This document shows, piece after piece, positions 7,103-14,510 of a stretch of 16,293 nucleotides of DNA (position 1 is its first letter; every line of letters starts with the position of its first letter). The stretch is taken from NCBI GenBank assembly GCA_025055465.1, contig JANWXA010000015.1:1-16293 (forward strand). The letters run 5' to 3'. The notes below the pieces were generated by a model that was not told where the DNA came from, did no database searches, and was given only the letters and a program-made list of their open reading frames with translations. The translations under genes and the position numbers were made by a program. The DNA comes from Candidatus Kapaibacterium sp. (GTDB lineage: Bacteria > Bacteroidota > Ignavibacteria > Kapaibacteriales > HRBIN21).

Positions 7103-7831
7103 TCAGAGGGCCCTGGCAATAGCGACAGCAAACACTCTCTGGGCCCCGAGCGACAAGAGAGCTTCCGCGCAGCTATTGAGTGTGGAGCCCGTGGTGATGA
7201 CGTCGTCAACGAGCAGGAGGTTGGCAGAGCGCATCGCCGCGGCTTGAGCGCTTCCGGCGAAGGCTCCAGCGACATTCAGCCGGCGTTGTTCGGCCGTCAG
7301 TTGTGTCTGCGAGGCCGTTGCTATGCGACGTCGGAGGGCGTTCCGGTAGAGCGGTATGCCCGTCGTGTCAGAGATGCCTGCAGCGATAACCTCGGCTTGG
7401 TTGTAGCCACGTTCACGGCGCCGCGCTGGGTGGATAGGAACAGGGATGAGGACATCCAGCTGATATGGCAAGAGTTTCGGGAGGACTGTCCCCAGCACAC
7501 GCCCCAGCTCACTGCCAAGCTCCCAGCATCTGCGATACTTGAGCGCGTAGATGAGCCGCATCGGCGGCGTGCCTTCCCGTAGCCCAAAGAGCGCGGCGGC
7601 CCCGGAGAGCGCCAACTCGTCGCCTGGGAACTGGTCAATCAGTTCGTTGTAAAGTTTTTCTGGCGGCGGCGCTAAAGGGAGGTTATCCCAACAGGGTCGG
7701 CAGACGAAGCGGTGGAGTCCGACAGTCTCCTCCAGTCCTTGACCACAGATGCAGCAGCAACGGGGGGCAAGGAGGTGGAGGAAGGTTTCACATACTTCAG
7801 CAAACCCTTGCCGGAGAGTGTGCCACGACAT
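7103..7831 (-). CDS. ComF family phosphoribosyltransferase-like protein
   Basis: This 242-residue cytoplasmic protein belongs to the ComF/GntX family, linked to natural DNA uptake and recombination of incoming DNA. The N-terminal zinc site is visible as CCCIC (Cys26/Cys29) and CRPC (Cys44/Cys47). The family motif RGYNQAE is at 141-147, and the PRPP-binding loop LLLVDDVITTGST at 205-217. The longest frame begins with TTG at 7840, overlapping the stop of the dioxygenase gene (TTGA). I prefer the ATG at 7831, five bases after that stop, which gives a normal N-terminus. The gene is placed between the tryptophan dioxygenase and the helicase. Co-transcription with DNA-processing genes fits a role in DNA uptake or repair, but no other competence genes are in the window. 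Confidence 0.93.
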   Translation of the reverse strand: MSWHTLRQGFAEVCETFLHLLAPRCCCICGQGLEETVGLHRFVCRPCWDNLPLAPPPEKLYNELIDQFPGDELALSGAAALFGLREGTPPMRLIYALKYRRCWELGSELGRVLGTVLPKLLPYQLDVLIPVPIHPARRRERGYNQAEVIAAGISDTTGIPLYRNALRRRIATASQTQLTAEQRRLNVAGAFAGSAQAAAMRSANLLLVDDVITTGSTLNSCAEALLSLGAQRVFAVAIARAL

Positions 7832-7836
7832 GGGGA

Positions 7837-8913
7837 TCAACCCAGCTCCACGGCGAAGCGCAACCGGGCTTCCACCTCTGATGGTAGCGGCGGGATCTCT
7901 GCCGGAGGGAGCAGGTAGCTGGCCAGGCTGGTGAGGTCCTGGAAGATGTGCTGGCGGACAGTGGTCTGCAGCAGGTAGTCGTAACCGCTGGAGCCACCAG
8001 TACCAACCTTGCGCCCGATCATGCGGTTGACCATGACGCTATGCCGGTAGCGCCAAAGGCTCACGCGCTGGTCTAGCCGGATGAGTGAATCCAGGAAGCG
8101 GAAGGGGAGCTGCAGTAAGGGATAGTGCCGGTATAGCTTGATGAAGAGGGCTGCCAGCGTAGCCCGGTGAGAGAGGCGGCGCTGCCGCGTGCGCTGCAGC
8201 TCAGCATAGCGCACGGGGTCAAAAAGGGCATCAAAATCGGTAGCGTTGAGCTGGATCTGCTGGAGTTTCTGCTGTTTCTCCTCCGGTGACAGTGCTGGAT
8301 GTTCGTCTACGGCTTGGCATTCGCGGGCGAACATCTCCAGAGCGGCCTCGCGGTAGGCGTCCCAGAAGCGGTAGTTGCCCAACTCCAGGAAGGGCATCCG
8401 CTCCAACCAAGCCTGGACGGCTCCGAAGAGGGTTGGCTGGGAGCGTGCTTGCTGGAGCTGGTGGCGGTCGCGCTCGTCCAGGCTCAGCTCGTAGCCTCGG
8501 AGTACGCGTGCCTCCTCGTCCAGACCGAGTCGTACTTCCAGGAGACGGAACTGGAGGGACTGGAATCCGCTGGCGGGGTGCAGAAGGTCACGGAAAGCTA
8601 AGAAGTCCAGCGGGGTCATGGTCTCCAGGAGGTCGAACTGAGCAATCCCCAGCTCCAGAATGCGGTTGATGCGCTCTATCCGGAATAGAGCGGTGGCAAC
8701 CTCGTGCTCGGGGACATAAGGCTGCCCGATAATACGGATGACGGAGTCCAGCTCGAAGAGCGCCTGCTTGAACCATAATTCGTAGACCTGGTGCACGATG
8801 ATAAAGAGCAGCTCATCGTGAGCAGGGGAGCCATGCTGCGCGCTGCGAGGATGCTGCGCAGAAAGAATGTTGTCCAGAGCCAGGTAGTCACGGTAGTAGA
8901 GGCGCTCTGCCAT
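7837..8913 (-). CDS. kynA: Tryptophan 2,3-dioxygenase
   Basis: This heme enzyme opens the indole ring of L-tryptophan with O2 to give N-formylkynurenine, the first step of the kynurenine pathway, in the cytoplasm. The distal-pocket segment FIIVHQVYELWFKQ (37-50, active-site His41), the block PLDFLAFRDLLHPASGFQS and the heme-ligand region WRYRHSVMV (His291) followed by KVGTGGSSGYDYL are all diagnostic. At 358 residues it is longer than the roughly 300-residue proteobacterial type, with extra helical sequence in the middle (about 140-230). The ATG at 8913 gives the expected N-terminus; no strong ribosome site is seen. No kynureninase or formamidase gene lies nearby, so the enzyme may feed a pathway encoded elsewhere. 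The gene overlaps or abuts comF downstream and lies 18 nt after the β-barrel gene. Confidence 0.97.
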   Translation of the reverse strand: MAERLYYRDYLALDNILSAQHPRSAQHGSPAHDELLFIIVHQVYELWFKQALFELDSVIRIIGQPYVPEHEVATALFRIERINRILELGIAQFDLLETMTPLDFLAFRDLLHPASGFQSLQFRLLEVRLGLDEEARVLRGYELSLDERDRHQLQQARSQPTLFGAVQAWLERMPFLELGNYRFWDAYREAALEMFARECQAVDEHPALSPEEKQQKLQQIQLNATDFDALFDPVRYAELQRTRQRRLSHRATLAALFIKLYRHYPLLQLPFRFLDSLIRLDQRVSLWRYRHSVMVNRMIGRKVGTGGSSGYDYLLQTTVRQHIFQDLTSLASYLLPPAEIPPLPSEVEARLRFAVELG

Positions 8914-8931
8914 TGGAGGCTCGTGTTAGTG

Positions 8932-10305
8932 TCACGGAGAGTGTGGACGATAGTACCACAGGTCAGACGGGCGGAAGAGGCGCTCGCCGATGCCGGTTCC
9001 AATACCGACGTACCAGCCACTGAACCGACCGGCATCAGTGATGATGTCCCACCATTCTCTGCCGCGGAGTGCAGAGCCGTTGGCAAATCCAGCAGTGATG
9101 AAGAGGTTGGCGATGTCTGAGAGACGGAGTAACAGGCGTGCAGACAAATTCACGGCGTTGGAAGGGTAGTAGAAGGCTTCAGCGGTGACATCTCCGTAGA
9201 GTCCGGCAGGAATTAGCTCGAGCCAGTACCCTGCGCGGAGTGGGAGGATTCCTACAGCTCCTTGGTCCAGTCCCAGAATGAGAGTGCTTGCGAGAGCAGT
9301 CCCAACGTAAAAGCCTGGCGGCCGCAACGGGAGTGCCAATTGGACGGGGAAAGCTCGTAAGAGCAGTCCAGAGATGAGTGGTGAGGAGCCCTCAGTCCAA
9401 ATGGACCGTGACGCAGTTGTGCGGAGGAAGGCCCCATGTCCTATCCCCACACTCCAGGCCGAATGCCGATGGTGGTTCCACTCCTGCTGCAGCTCCTCCT
9501 CGCGGTTGAGAAAGTCCAGCAGGGAGGTACCCAAGCCAGCGTAGAGTTTGGCGGTACTGCTCCCTTCACTTCGCCCTTGCTGTGCAGGGGTCTGTCCCCA
9601 CAAGAAGCCTGCGTAGCCCCGGAGATTGACCCCCCCGAGCGATCCGACATCCAATGAGCCAGTGAGGTTGAGATATTGCGAAGGAAAGAGGCTGGTCCCA
9701 AGGCTTACAGCGGCTGCAACGTAAGGAGGGAGCTCGCGGAAGTACCAGCGTTTGGAGACGTATAGAGGCAGCACTCCAACGAGCCAGGACCTTCTCTGTC
9801 GGCTCAGTTGGAAGAGCTCAATGCTGACACTGCCGACGCTCCAGTGGCGCGCGCCGTAGAACCATGGAAACCGGTACTCCAGAATGCCAAAGCGGCGCCA
9901 TGCGCCGGTAAATAGGCGTGAACGGCTGGGCTGTGTTTCCTGCTCCTCAAGGACATCAGGGAAGAGCCCAAAGAGCCCAGCGTCGTACGCATCGTGGGAA
10001 GGAGCCGTGCCCAAAAGCCCAACGCTCTCGAAGACCCCGAGGCGGATGAAGTTGGGATAGTAGCGTTCTACGATGCTATCCCGGAAGACGGCCATGTGCT
10101 GGACAGTGACCCGACGGACATTGGGGAAAAGGACCCCGCGGTCGGACTCGCCCGGTGGGTTGAGAAGTTTGGTCTGCTGGACCGTGTCACGGTGGACGAT
10201 TGTGTAAACGTCCCGCTCCGTGCGAGTTAGCGGAGTCTGAAGAAAATCGGTGGCTGCCGCGCAGCCACCAAGAGCCAAGGACAGCATCCAGGGTGCAGCT
10301 TTCAC
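8932..10305 (-). CDS. Predicted outer-membrane β-barrel-like lipoprotein, unknown function
   Basis: I do not recognise a named family. Starting at the GTG at 10305 the protein is 457 residues and opens with MKAAPWMLSLALGGC, a good lipoprotein signal peptide with Cys15 as the lipidated residue. The GTG overlaps the stop of the preceding lipoprotein gene (GTGA), the usual form of coupling, whereas the longest frame from an ATG at 10356 would put 17 unsuited residues before the signal. The rest is rich in Gly, Tyr, Trp and Phe with alternating hydrophobic strands (for example FYVGTALASTLILG, LFITAGFANGSALRG, GWYVGIGTGIG), as in outer-membrane barrels. It lacks the C-terminal aromatic typical of BAM substrates. 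It probably sits in the outer membrane with the small lipoprotein encoded just upstream. Confidence is good for a real, exported protein and lower for the barrel call. Confidence 0.75.
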   Translation of the reverse strand: MKAAPWMLSLALGGCAAATDFLQTPLTRTERDVYTIVHRDTVQQTKLLNPPGESDRGVLFPNVRRVTVQHMAVFRDSIVERYYPNFIRLGVFESVGLLGTAPSHDAYDAGLFGLFPDVLEEQETQPSRSRLFTGAWRRFGILEYRFPWFYGARHWSVGSVSIELFQLSRQRRSWLVGVLPLYVSKRWYFRELPPYVAAAVSLGTSLFPSQYLNLTGSLDVGSLGGVNLRGYAGFLWGQTPAQQGRSEGSSTAKLYAGLGTSLLDFLNREEELQQEWNHHRHSAWSVGIGHGAFLRTTASRSIWTEGSSPLISGLLLRAFPVQLALPLRPPGFYVGTALASTLILGLDQGAVGILPLRAGYWLELIPAGLYGDVTAEAFYYPSNAVNLSARLLLRLSDIANLFITAGFANGSALRGREWWDIITDAGRFSGWYVGIGTGIGERLFRPSDLWYYRPHSP

Positions 10306-10649
10306 GGTTGCAGCTCCAGAATTTCCACTACTTCCGCGACTGTTCCAATGCCGCATATTGGGGTTTGGTCAGGACGAAGGATAACACGAACCCGAGCGCG
10401 TAGGTTTTCCTGTTGTAGTCGTCGTAGTAACCGATCGGGTCCGAGGAGCTCGTAGAACGCTTTGTCCCGCATGCCGCCAGTCTCCAAAATCCAGCACGTG
10501 CGGGAGTCAAGCCGCAGAAGGTTGATGACGCCGTGAAGCTCCGCGACGCTGCCCTGTGGGCGGGCGCCGGCGCAGCCATCCGAGAGAAGGAGAAGTGCGG
10601 AAAGGGCTACCAAACACCAGAGACTACGACGACGAAGCAGCATAGGCAT
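10302..10649 (-). CDS. Small predicted lipoprotein, OB-fold-like
   Basis: This 115-residue protein begins (ATG at 10649) with MPMLLRRRSL and a strong hydrophobic run ending in LLSDGC, so it is a likely lipoprotein with Cys26 as the lipid site. An alternative ATG at 10685 would add 12 polar residues before the signal and is less likely. The mature part (VAELHGVINLLRLDSRTCWILE, then NLRARVRVILRPD, ICGIGTVAEVVEIL) has the spacing of short β-strands seen in small OB-fold envelope proteins that carry a Trp-Ile-Glu strand. This similarity is from memory of the pattern, not from an alignment. Three cysteines besides the lipid site (12, 52, 99) could allow a disulfide between 52 and 99. It overlaps the M20 peptidase gene by 26 nt and the β-barrel gene by 4 nt (GTGA), so it is firmly within the operon. 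Function is unknown. Confidence 0.75.
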   Translation of the reverse strand: MPMLLRRRSLWCLVALSALLLLSDGCAGARPQGSVAELHGVINLLRLDSRTCWILETGGMRDKAFYELLGPDRLLRRLQQENLRARVRVILRPDQTPICGIGTVAEVVEILELQP

Positions 10650-12003
10650 ATTCGCGTAGGAATTCCACTGATGCCTGGATACCACGGAAAAAGTTCTTCA
10701 AGTGGAAGTGCTCGTTAGGGGCATGCGCTCCCTCGCTCTCCAGACCCAGGCCCATCAGGACTATGGGGACGCGCAAGAGTTCCGCGCACCACTCCACAAC
10801 CGGGATGGTGCCACCTTCGCGTACAAACACAGGTGGACGTCCGAAGGTGCGCTCCAGAGCACGGGCTGCTACCTGTATTGGGAGGCTCTCAATCGGAATG
10901 ACGACGGGATTAGCTCCGTGGAGGTGGTGAACCTCTACGTTCACCGTCGGTGGGGCAAGAGCTCGGATAGCGGCCTCTGCCTTAGCAGCAATGTCTTCTA
11001 CTCGCTGGTTGGGCACAAGACGCATAGAGAGCTTCGCCGATGCGACGGCGGGCAGCACTGTTTTGGCCCCACTTCCGATGAAGCCCCCGACGATGCCGTT
11101 GACATCCAGCGTGGGGCGCAGCCAGCGGCGTTCCAGGAGGCTATAGCCTACTTCCCCGAACAGCAGCGGAGCACCAAGCTCGCGCCGCGTGGTGTCCACG
11201 TCAGAGGGTAATGCTGCAAGGCGCTGGCGTTCCTCTGAGGTCGGCTCTACGACGTCATCATAGAAGCCGGGGATGGTTACGCGTCCGTAACCGTCGCGGA
11301 GTCCGCTCAGAATGTGGGCCAGGGCAAGGATGGGATTGTCCACGACACCGCCGAAGACCCCAGAGTGTAAGTCCGTTGCCGTGCTGCGGACCGTTACCTC
11401 CAAGTAGCACAGCCCGCGCAGGCCGTAGCAGAGCGTGGGGAGGTCATCCTGATACAGCGCCGTGTCGGAGATGAGAACGGTGTCGCACTTGAGCATTTCT
11501 CTGTGCTCTTCCAGAAACGGGCGCAAGTTCATGCTGCCGATCTCTTCCTCCCCTTCCAGCAGGAGCTTGACGTTCAGCGGGAGCCGGTTGTCGGAGTTCA
11601 GGAGTGCCTCCAGGGCCTTCAGGTGGGCGAAGAATTGTCCTTTGTTGTCGGTTGCACCACGGGCATAGATGCAGCCGTTGCGGATGCTTGGCTCAAAGGG
11701 TGGAGTCTCCCAGAGCTCCAGGGGGTCGGCGGGCTGTACATCGTAGTGCCCGTAAATCAGCACTGTGGGGGCGTTCTGGGCGGTCTCCCACGCAGCGTAG
11801 ATGATAGGGTGTCCTGCCGTTGGAATCAGCTCCAGGCGTGTCGGGGTAAGCATTGCCAAGCCATCCCGGAGCCATTCAGCACAGTTCCGAACGTCCTCGA
11901 CATGGCTCGGATCTGTGCTAACGCTGGGGAAACGGAGCAGTGTCACCAGTTCTCCGAGGAAACGTTCCCGGTTGCGCTCAATGTACTCGGTAGCGGACGG
12001 CAT
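10624..12003 (-). CDS. M20 family dipeptidase/metallopeptidase
   Basis: This 459-residue di-zinc exopeptidase is of the CNDP/DapE-like M20A type and probably cleaves dipeptides or short peptides in the cytoplasm. The metal-binding pattern is complete: His86 and Asp88 in YGHYDVQPA, Asp119 in RGATDNKGQ, the catalytic Glu153 and metal Glu154 in EGEEEIGS, Asp near 180 in ISDTAL, and the last His in NEHFHL close to the C-terminus. The lid (dimerisation) domain lies between about 205 and 330, with the motif DLHSGVFGGVVDNP. No signal peptide is seen. The ATG at 12003 overlaps the stop of the kinase gene by one base (TAATG), an unambiguous start. It is part of the long minus-strand operon, and peptide recycling is a reasonable but untested role. 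Confidence 0.96.
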   Translation of the reverse strand: MPSATEYIERNRERFLGELVTLLRFPSVSTDPSHVEDVRNCAEWLRDGLAMLTPTRLELIPTAGHPIIYAAWETAQNAPTVLIYGHYDVQPADPLELWETPPFEPSIRNGCIYARGATDNKGQFFAHLKALEALLNSDNRLPLNVKLLLEGEEEIGSMNLRPFLEEHREMLKCDTVLISDTALYQDDLPTLCYGLRGLCYLEVTVRSTATDLHSGVFGGVVDNPILALAHILSGLRDGYGRVTIPGFYDDVVEPTSEERQRLAALPSDVDTTRRELGAPLLFGEVGYSLLERRWLRPTLDVNGIVGGFIGSGAKTVLPAVASAKLSMRLVPNQRVEDIAAKAEAAIRALAPPTVNVEVHHLHGANPVVIPIESLPIQVAARALERTFGRPPVFVREGGTIPVVEWCAELLRVPIVLMGLGLESEGAHAPNEHFHLKNFFRGIQASVEFLREYAYAASSS

Positions 12004-14378
12004 TATTTAGCGGAAGGCCGTGGAGTAGTGCGGCGCTTCTCGGAGTCGGTGTAGTAGTGGTAGTATTTGTAGTAGCGGTAGTAGCGGTAGTAGGAGCCGT
12101 ACGTGGTGGAGATGTCAAATTCGTTGAGCACGACACCGATGATGCGGGCAGAGACACGTTCCAAGAGTTCCTGGGCTTTTAGGAGAGCTTCAATGCGGGT
12201 TTCGTTTGCGCGAGCAACAAGCACATAAGCATTGGCCAGAGGTGCCAATACCAACGCGTCCGTAACCGAGATTACGGGCGGGGTGTCCACAAAGGCAATG
12301 TCGTAGTGCTGGCACATGTGTTGCAGTAGCTCCCGAGCTCGCTCTGCTCCCAAAAGCTCTGAGGGGTTGGGGGGAATGGGACCGCAAGTAAGGATGTCTA
12401 AGTTTTGAATGCCGGTGGGACGACATGCTTGTTCGGCAGGGAGTTGCCCGATAAGTACGTTCACTAAGCCAGGTTCACGCCCGAAGCCGAAGACATTGTG
12501 GGCAGAGGGACGGCGCAGGTCGGCGTCAATCAGCAAGGTGCGGTATCCCGCTTGGGCAAATGTAATGGCAACATTGACCGTGGTGGTTGTTTTCCCTTCC
12601 TGGGGGATAGAGCTGGTGATCACCACCAGTGGATGGGGAATGTCAACGGTGGCGAACTGTAGCGCGGTGCGAATGGAGCGATAGTTCTCGGCGATAGGGG
12701 ATTTAGGATTGCAATGCGAAATCAAATGGGGTGGAAGAGCCTGTTCGGCGGGGAAACGAGCGTAGAAGGCAACATCCTGTTCGCTGGGGGCTATCATAGC
12801 AGCATCGCCGGCAGTGATGTCGGGAGGAATTCGCGGAATTGCTGCCAGAACAAGCAGTCCTTTACCCTCAATGTCCTCAGGAGAGCGGACAGTGGTATCG
12901 GTGAGCGCTCGCAAGAGAACAAACCCAACACCCAGGAGAAGCCCGAGGATAATTGCCACGGTCATGTTGAGCGAGCGGTTCGGGCTGATCGGACGCGAAG
13001 GTGCTACAGCTTTCTCCAGAACGGAGACAGTAGCAAACACAGACTGCTCGGCGATAATAGCTTCGTTGAGCTTTTCCGAGAGCAGGTCGTGTAGCTTTTC
13101 CAGGCTACCGGTGGTACGGCGTAAGCGGGCCAGTTCAATGGTTTGGGCGGGAAGGCGCTGGAACTCTTCTTCAGCTTTCCGACGGGCTTGTTCAATAGCG
13201 CTCAGACGTGCCTCCTCGGCCTGAAGTTGGACGCTGAGTTCGAAAACTTTCTGGCGTAGGTTCTGTAAAGCCGCTGTTGGTCCACCACCTTCAGGTGGTG
13301 CTGGAAGTGCTCCTAACTTCGAGCGTTTGAGCTCTTCGGTTCGCTGGCGCAACTTTTCTTTGAGTTCGGCAAGTTGGGATTCCAACTGGTCCATTTGGGT
13401 CTGGAAATAGACCGAACTCGCAATAACAGGTTTGCTGGCCACTATGAGGTCACGCTGTACCTCTAACTGGGCAATTTGCTGTTGCAGAGTTTCAATGTAG
13501 GGCGAGGAAACGGTAGCAAGCTCTTCAGCTAAGGTTGGCTCAATGTCCCGCAGTTGCTGTTGATACTGCTCCAGTGTCTGTTTGAGCGTATTTCGGGCGA
13601 TGCGGGCTTCGCTGGATTTACCATCCAGTTCCGCCAGTTGTGTGACCAGAGCATTTGCTCGGGCATCTAATTCCATAGAGCCTGTTTGGCTCATATAATT
13701 TTGGAGTGCTTGCTCAGCTTTAGCTAAAGTGTCGCGCGTCCACTCGTATTGCTGTTGCAAGAACTCACGGACCCGCCGGGCATGAGCTCGGTTGTTCCGC
13801 TCGTTGACTTGGATATAGACCTCGGCAAAGGTATTAGCGATGAGAGCTGCTTCGTGGGGATCATTGGTGCGTACGCGAATATCCACGATGTCGGCATCGC
13901 GAGTTGGGATAAGGCTGATAGCGCTGCGCACGCGTCCGGCGAGTATCCCAATAGTGTCACTCCACGTCCGCAGTGTAGCTGCTTTTCCCTTGGGCCCTGC
14001 CAAGCGAAGGTCAGCGCCTGAGCGCAGCTTATATAGAAGGGCTTCCGCTACCGCCTGCATGGTCTCGTGAGCGTTCATCTGCATGAGCTCGTTGCGCAGT
14101 GTTCGATCGTCCTGTCCTGCCAAACCAACGAGCACAATGCCCGTCGGAGGCCGGTTTGTGTTGACCATCAGCCGGGCGGATGCCTCATAGATGAAGGGGC
14201 GAGTCCATGTATAATAGAACGCAGCAGCCGCAATAGCGGATGTAATTCCTACAATCCACCACTTTCCCTGCCAGAGAAGGTGCACATAATCCACGAGGGT
14301 GAAGTGGCGTTGGAGGGTTATCTGGGCCAGCCCGTTCCGTTGGACACTTGGACGCTTTGGGGGCACGGTGCTCGGCAT
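12003..14378 (-). CDS. Wzc-like polysaccharide co-polymerase with BY-kinase domain
   Basis: This 791-residue inner-membrane protein joins a Wzz-type chain-length domain with a bacterial tyrosine (BY) kinase, the arrangement that controls export of capsule or exopolysaccharide. Transmembrane helices lie at about 40-58 and 472-491. A long periplasmic coiled-coil fills 200-450, and the proline-rich motif SRPISPNRS (461-469) precedes the second helix. The kinase shows Walker A SSIPQEGKTTT (589-599, Lys596), Walker A' LLIDADLRRP (615-624) and Walker B IAFVDTPP (694-701). The C-terminal cluster YGSYYRYYRYYKYYHYY (760-776) is the autophosphorylation tail. The ATG at 14378 follows a strong GGGAGGAAAG ribosome site. 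No glycosyltransferase, Wza or flippase gene is present here. It is the first gene of the nine-gene operon. Confidence 0.97.
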   Translation of the reverse strand: MPSTVPPKRPSVQRNGLAQITLQRHFTLVDYVHLLWQGKWWIVGITSAIAAAAFYYTWTRPFIYEASARLMVNTNRPPTGIVLVGLAGQDDRTLRNELMQMNAHETMQAVAEALLYKLRSGADLRLAGPKGKAATLRTWSDTIGILAGRVRSAISLIPTRDADIVDIRVRTNDPHEAALIANTFAEVYIQVNERNNRAHARRVREFLQQQYEWTRDTLAKAEQALQNYMSQTGSMELDARANALVTQLAELDGKSSEARIARNTLKQTLEQYQQQLRDIEPTLAEELATVSSPYIETLQQQIAQLEVQRDLIVASKPVIASSVYFQTQMDQLESQLAELKEKLRQRTEELKRSKLGALPAPPEGGGPTAALQNLRQKVFELSVQLQAEEARLSAIEQARRKAEEEFQRLPAQTIELARLRRTTGSLEKLHDLLSEKLNEAIIAEQSVFATVSVLEKAVAPSRPISPNRSLNMTVAIILGLLLGVGFVLLRALTDTTVRSPEDIEGKGLLVLAAIPRIPPDITAGDAAMIAPSEQDVAFYARFPAEQALPPHLISHCNPKSPIAENYRSIRTALQFATVDIPHPLVVITSSIPQEGKTTTTVNVAITFAQAGYRTLLIDADLRRPSAHNVFGFGREPGLVNVLIGQLPAEQACRPTGIQNLDILTCGPIPPNPSELLGAERARELLQHMCQHYDIAFVDTPPVISVTDALVLAPLANAYVLVARANETRIEALLKAQELLERVSARIIGVVLNEFDISTTYGSYYRYYRYYKYYHYYTDSEKRRTTPRPSAK
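12051..12095. repeat. Five 9-bp tandem repeats encoding the kinase tyrosine tail
   Basis: Five consecutive 9-bp units (plus strand GTAGTAGTG, GTAGTATTT, GTAGTAGCG, GTAGTAGCG, GTAGTAGGA) lie end to end. On the minus strand each encodes Tyr-Tyr plus one other residue, giving the YYRYYRYYKYYHYY part of the BY-kinase tail. Two units are identical and the others differ in the last three bases. A unit length divisible by three means slippage would add or remove Tyr pairs without breaking the frame. Confidence 0.85.
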
Positions 14379-14380
14379 CG

Positions 14381-14391
14381 CTTTCCTCCCT
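14381..14391 (-). promoter_or_regulatory. Strong ribosome-binding site of the BY-kinase gene
   Basis: On the minus strand GGGAGGAAAG precedes the ATG at 14378 by a few bases. This is the clearest Shine-Dalgarno sequence of the operon and settles the start. Most later genes in the operon rely on overlaps instead. Confidence 0.7.
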
Positions 14392-14400
14392 TGTTTGTAG

Positions 14401-14416
14401 AGGGTCAGAAGACCCT
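14401..14416. promoter_or_regulatory. 6-bp inverted repeat between the divergent genes
   Basis: AGGGTC-AGAA-GACCCT is a perfect 6-bp stem with a 4-nt loop, placed 10 nt upstream of the kinase ribosome site and 94 nt upstream of the SUMF1-like start. On the minus strand it would form a leader hairpin of the kinase mRNA. On DNA it could serve as an operator shared by both directions. Confidence 0.4.
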
Positions 14417-14430
14417 GGATTTAGCAAAGC

Positions 14431-14438
14431 CAAAAATA
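14431..14438 (-). promoter_or_regulatory. Candidate -7 promoter element (TAnnTTTG) for the operon
   Basis: On the minus strand TATTTTTG fits the TAnnTTTG -7 consensus of Bacteroidota housekeeping promoters. A start about seven bases downstream would give a leader of around 45 nt that contains the 14401-14416 hairpin. No good TTTG -33 box lies at the usual 19-nt spacing, so the call is tentative. Confidence 0.3.
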
Positions 14439-14510
14439 CAGCTTTGTGGTAAGATGACTTGCACGAAGAGAGTACTTCCCTCGTTTGTTTGCTGGCAACA
14501 AGGATATACG

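Noticed and set aside
10650..10685. Upstream ATG for the small lipoprotein
   Set aside because: It adds polar residues ahead of the signal peptide and increases overlap with the M20 gene; the ATG at 10649 fits better.
14067..14510. N-terminal extension of the SUMF1-like gene to 14067
   Set aside because: It is antisense to the kinase gene and would bury a good signal peptide; the ATG at 14511 has a ribosome site and a lipobox.
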